From: Leisingera sp. M658
GTDB taxonomy: Bacteria > Pseudomonadota > Alphaproteobacteria > Rhodobacterales > Rhodobacteraceae
Direction: 5' to 3'
Assembly: GCF_025144145.1 (NCBI RefSeq)
Contig: NZ_CP083547.1
Location: 103,283 to 167,282, forward strand
DNA length: 64,000 nucleotides
Every line of letters begins with the position of its first letter. Position 1 is the stretch's first letter. Shown here in pieces: positions 62,615 to 64,000 of this stretch. The position numbers were made by a program, and so were the translations under genes. A model generated the notes under the pieces. That model was not told where the DNA came from and searched no databases. It saw only the letters and a list, made by a program, of their open reading frames with translations.

Positions 62615-62653
62615 TGCCGAAAATATCCTGGGGGTTTGGGGGCGAGCCCCCAA
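62615..62653. repeat. Dispersed palindromic repeat, copy 3 (inverted orientation)
   Basis: TTGGGGGC-GA-GCCCCCAA (62636-62653) is a perfect 8-bp hairpin, preceded by GAAAATATCCTGGGGG. The complement gives hairpin then CCCCCAGGATATTTTC, the same plan as copies 1 and 2. It lies between the carnitine dehydrogenase and the cleavage-enzyme genes. Confidence 0.7.
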
Positions 62654-62695
62654 TCCGCCCGCTTTGCCGCAGCGCAGCGGTGCATAAGCGGTGTT

Positions 62696-62719
62696 CGGGG
62701 GGGCACGCAGGCCCCCCCG
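62696..62719 (-). terminator. GC-rich hairpin after the dehydrocarnitine-cleavage gene
   Basis: CGGGGGGGC (62696-62704) pairs with GCCCCCCCG (62711-62719) around a 6-base loop, 10 bases beyond the stop at 62729. Without a T-run it may only slow or partly stop transcription, so read-through to the dehydrogenase is possible. Confidence 0.6.
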
Positions 62720-62728
62720 GTTGCCCGC

Positions 62729-63646
62729 TTACTTCGCCACCGGTGCGCGCTTGGTCAGGCCCAGCTTTTCGCGAACCGCCTCCGGGCCGATGATCCGGGC
62801 GCCCATACCCTCGATAACGCCTGCCGCGCGCTCCACCAGTTGTGCGTTGGTGGCCAGCACGCCCCGCTCCAGAAACAGGTTGTCTTCCAGACCAACCCGC
62901 ACATTGCCGCCCGCCAGCACCGACTGCGCCGCATAAGGCATCTGGTCGCGGCCAAGGGAGAACGCCGACCAGGTCCAATCGCTGGGCACATTGTTGACCA
63001 TCGCCATAAAGGTGTTGAGGTCATTGGGTGCGCCCCACGGCACCCCCATGCACAGCTGCACCAGCGCGTTCGGCTCCAAAATTCCTTCTTTTACCAATTG
63101 CTTGGCAAACCACAGGTGGCCGGTATCAAACGCCTCGATCTCGGGCTTCACGCCCAGATCGGTCATCATCTGCCCCATCGTGCGCAGCATGCCGGGCGTG
63201 TTGGTCATCACGTAATCGGCCTCGGCAAAGTTCATGGTGCCACAGTCCAGGGTGCAGATCTCCGGCAGGCATTCAGCGATATGGGCCATCCGCTCGGTCG
63301 CGCCGATCATATCGGTGGCGGCCTCATTGACCGGGAACGGGCTCTCAACCCCGCCAAAGACGATATCGCCGCCCATGCCCGCGGTCAGGTTCAGCACCAC
63401 GTCCACCTCGGAATCGCGGATACGGTCGGTCAGCTCCCGGTACAGCTCAAGTTTCCGGGACGGCGCACCGGTTTCCGGGTCGCGCACATGGCAGTGAACT
63501 ACGGCGGCGCCGACCTTGGCGGCTGCGATTGCGCTGTCGGCAATCTGCTTAGGCGAACGCGGCACGTGGGGAGATTTATCCTGGGTGCCGCCAGAGCCGG
63601 TCACGGCAGCGGTGATGAAGACGTCTCGGTTCATGGTCAGGGGCAT
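62729..63646 (-). CDS. BKACE-family dehydrocarnitine cleavage enzyme (DUF849)
   Basis: A 305-residue beta-keto acid cleavage enzyme. The zinc motif His51-Cys-His53 is in AAVVHCHVRDPETG, and the start VFITAAVTGSGGTQDKS is typical. The family condenses a beta-keto acid with acetyl-CoA to give acetoacetate and a new acyl-CoA. Next to carnitine dehydrogenase the expected substrate is 3-dehydrocarnitine, giving betainyl-CoA and acetoacetate. ATG 63646 has AAAGGAG upstream. The acetoacetate-CoA ligase gene just upstream would recover the acetoacetate, which strongly supports this reading. Confidence 0.92.
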   Translation of the reverse strand: MPLTMNRDVFITAAVTGSGGTQDKSPHVPRSPKQIADSAIAAAKVGAAVVHCHVRDPETGAPSRKLELYRELTDRIRDSEVDVVLNLTAGMGGDIVFGGVESPFPVNEAATDMIGATERMAHIAECLPEICTLDCGTMNFAEADYVMTNTPGMLRTMGQMMTDLGVKPEIEAFDTGHLWFAKQLVKEGILEPNALVQLCMGVPWGAPNDLNTFMAMVNNVPSDWTWSAFSLGRDQMPYAAQSVLAGGNVRVGLEDNLFLERGVLATNAQLVERAAGVIEGMGARIIGPEAVREKLGLTKRAPVAK

Positions 63647-63664
63647 GGTCTCGCTCCTTTGGGG

Positions 63665-64000
63665 TTAGACTTGCAATTCAGGGTGATCCGCAAACAGCGC
63701 CAGCGCCTGCGGATTGGCGAGGCCGGAGAGGTTGCGGACAGGGTGTTTGTTCACCACATCGCGCACCGCCAGCTCGGCGGTCTTGCCGGATTTGGTACGC
63801 GGGATGTCAGTAACGGCGATGATCTTCGCAGGCACATGGCGCGGCGAGGCGTTCTTGCGGATTTCCGTTTTGACACGGGTGGTTAGCGCATCATCCAGCA
63901 CCGTACCCTCGGCGGTCTGCACAAACAGAACCACCCGCACGTCGTTGTCAAAGGACTGGCCGACAACCACCGCGTCGGCGACCTCTTCAATCTTGTCGAG
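63665..64000 (-). CDS. Acetoacetate-CoA ligase (acetoacetyl-CoA synthetase), C-terminal part
   Basis: The last 111 codons of an adenylate-forming ligase; the gene continues past the right edge. The C-terminal lid holds [20 protein letters not shown] and [12 protein letters not shown], where the Lys of SGK is the usual catalytic residue, and the tail [20 protein letters not shown] is characteristic of acetoacetyl-CoA synthetase. It ends 19 bases before the cleavage-enzyme gene. It would convert the acetoacetate released from dehydrocarnitine to acetoacetyl-CoA. Confidence 0.85.
   Translation of the reverse strand, partial: LDKIEEVADAVVVGQSFDNDVRVVLFVQTAEGTVLDDALTTRVKTEIRKNASPRHVPAKIIAVTDIPRTKSGKTAELAVRDVVNKHPVRNLSGLANPQALALFADHPELQV

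Noticed and set aside
1..64000. CRISPR arrays, rRNA or tRNA genes
   Set aside because: I saw no regularly spaced repeats, no rRNA-like stretch and no tRNA cloverleaf with a GGTTCGA-type arm in the gaps.

Overview
The window looks like chromosome or large replicon DNA of a marine alphaproteobacterium of the Rhodobacteraceae (Roseobacter group, Leisingera/Phaeobacter/Ruegeria-like). This rests on high GC, dense operons of ABC, TRAP and BCCT importers, many LysR regulators, betaine/carnitine catabolic genes, and GC-rich palindromes followed by CCCCGGnGTATTT. The genus call is inference.

Region by region. 1-5.5 kb: the end of a GMC oxidoreductase, an enolase-superfamily dehydratase, a ureohydrolase, a LuxR-type regulator, a histidinol-phosphatase-like enzyme and an XRE regulator. 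5.6-14.5 kb: a decayed CocE-type hydrolase, then a peptide-type ABC importer (binding protein, two permeases, two ATPases) in one operon with an amidohydrolase and an MlrC-like M81 metallopeptidase. 14.5-19.7 kb: a TRAP transporter with a universal stress protein, a divergent LysR and an Lrp/AsnC regulator. 20-24.7 kb: two chemoreceptors, the first with a periplasmic CxxCH haem-type motif. 24.9-27.9 kb: a complete IS66-family element with 8-bp target duplications, inserted in a serine resolvase gene.

28-38 kb: a block that looks less GC-rich by eye. It holds a DMSP-lyase-like cupin in one operon with an acyl-CoA ligase, a FadJ-type multifunctional enzyme and a thiolase, next to a divergent LysR, a membrane di-iron hydroxylase and an orphan Tat-exported binding protein. 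No acyl-CoA dehydrogenase is present; a lyase that makes an enoic acid would remove the need for one. This is my best candidate for an undescribed pathway.

38.4-44.9 kb: a branched-chain-amino-acid-type (Liv) ABC importer, then a LysR regulator divergent from a glutathione S-transferase. 45-51.8 kb: a PNPOx/ferredoxin-reductase/2Fe-2S fusion, a dimethylglycine-dehydrogenase-like enzyme with a GcvT domain, a non-pyrrolysine MttB homologue and a TetR regulator. Two TGGACA-N4-TGTCCA dyads 31 bp apart lie in front of the dehydrogenase gene. 51.9-54 kb: a second ureohydrolase divergent from a LysR gene, with two T-N11-A boxes between them. 54-59.2 kb: a glutamate-synthase-like flavoprotein, a TPP enzyme, an aldehyde dehydrogenase and a RidA protein. 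59.3-64 kb: a carnitine module (BCCT transporter, carnitine dehydrogenase fused to a thioesterase, dehydrocarnitine-cleavage enzyme, acetoacetate-CoA ligase). Carnitine would yield glycine betaine, and the MttB/DMGDH-like module could act on methylated amines of that kind.
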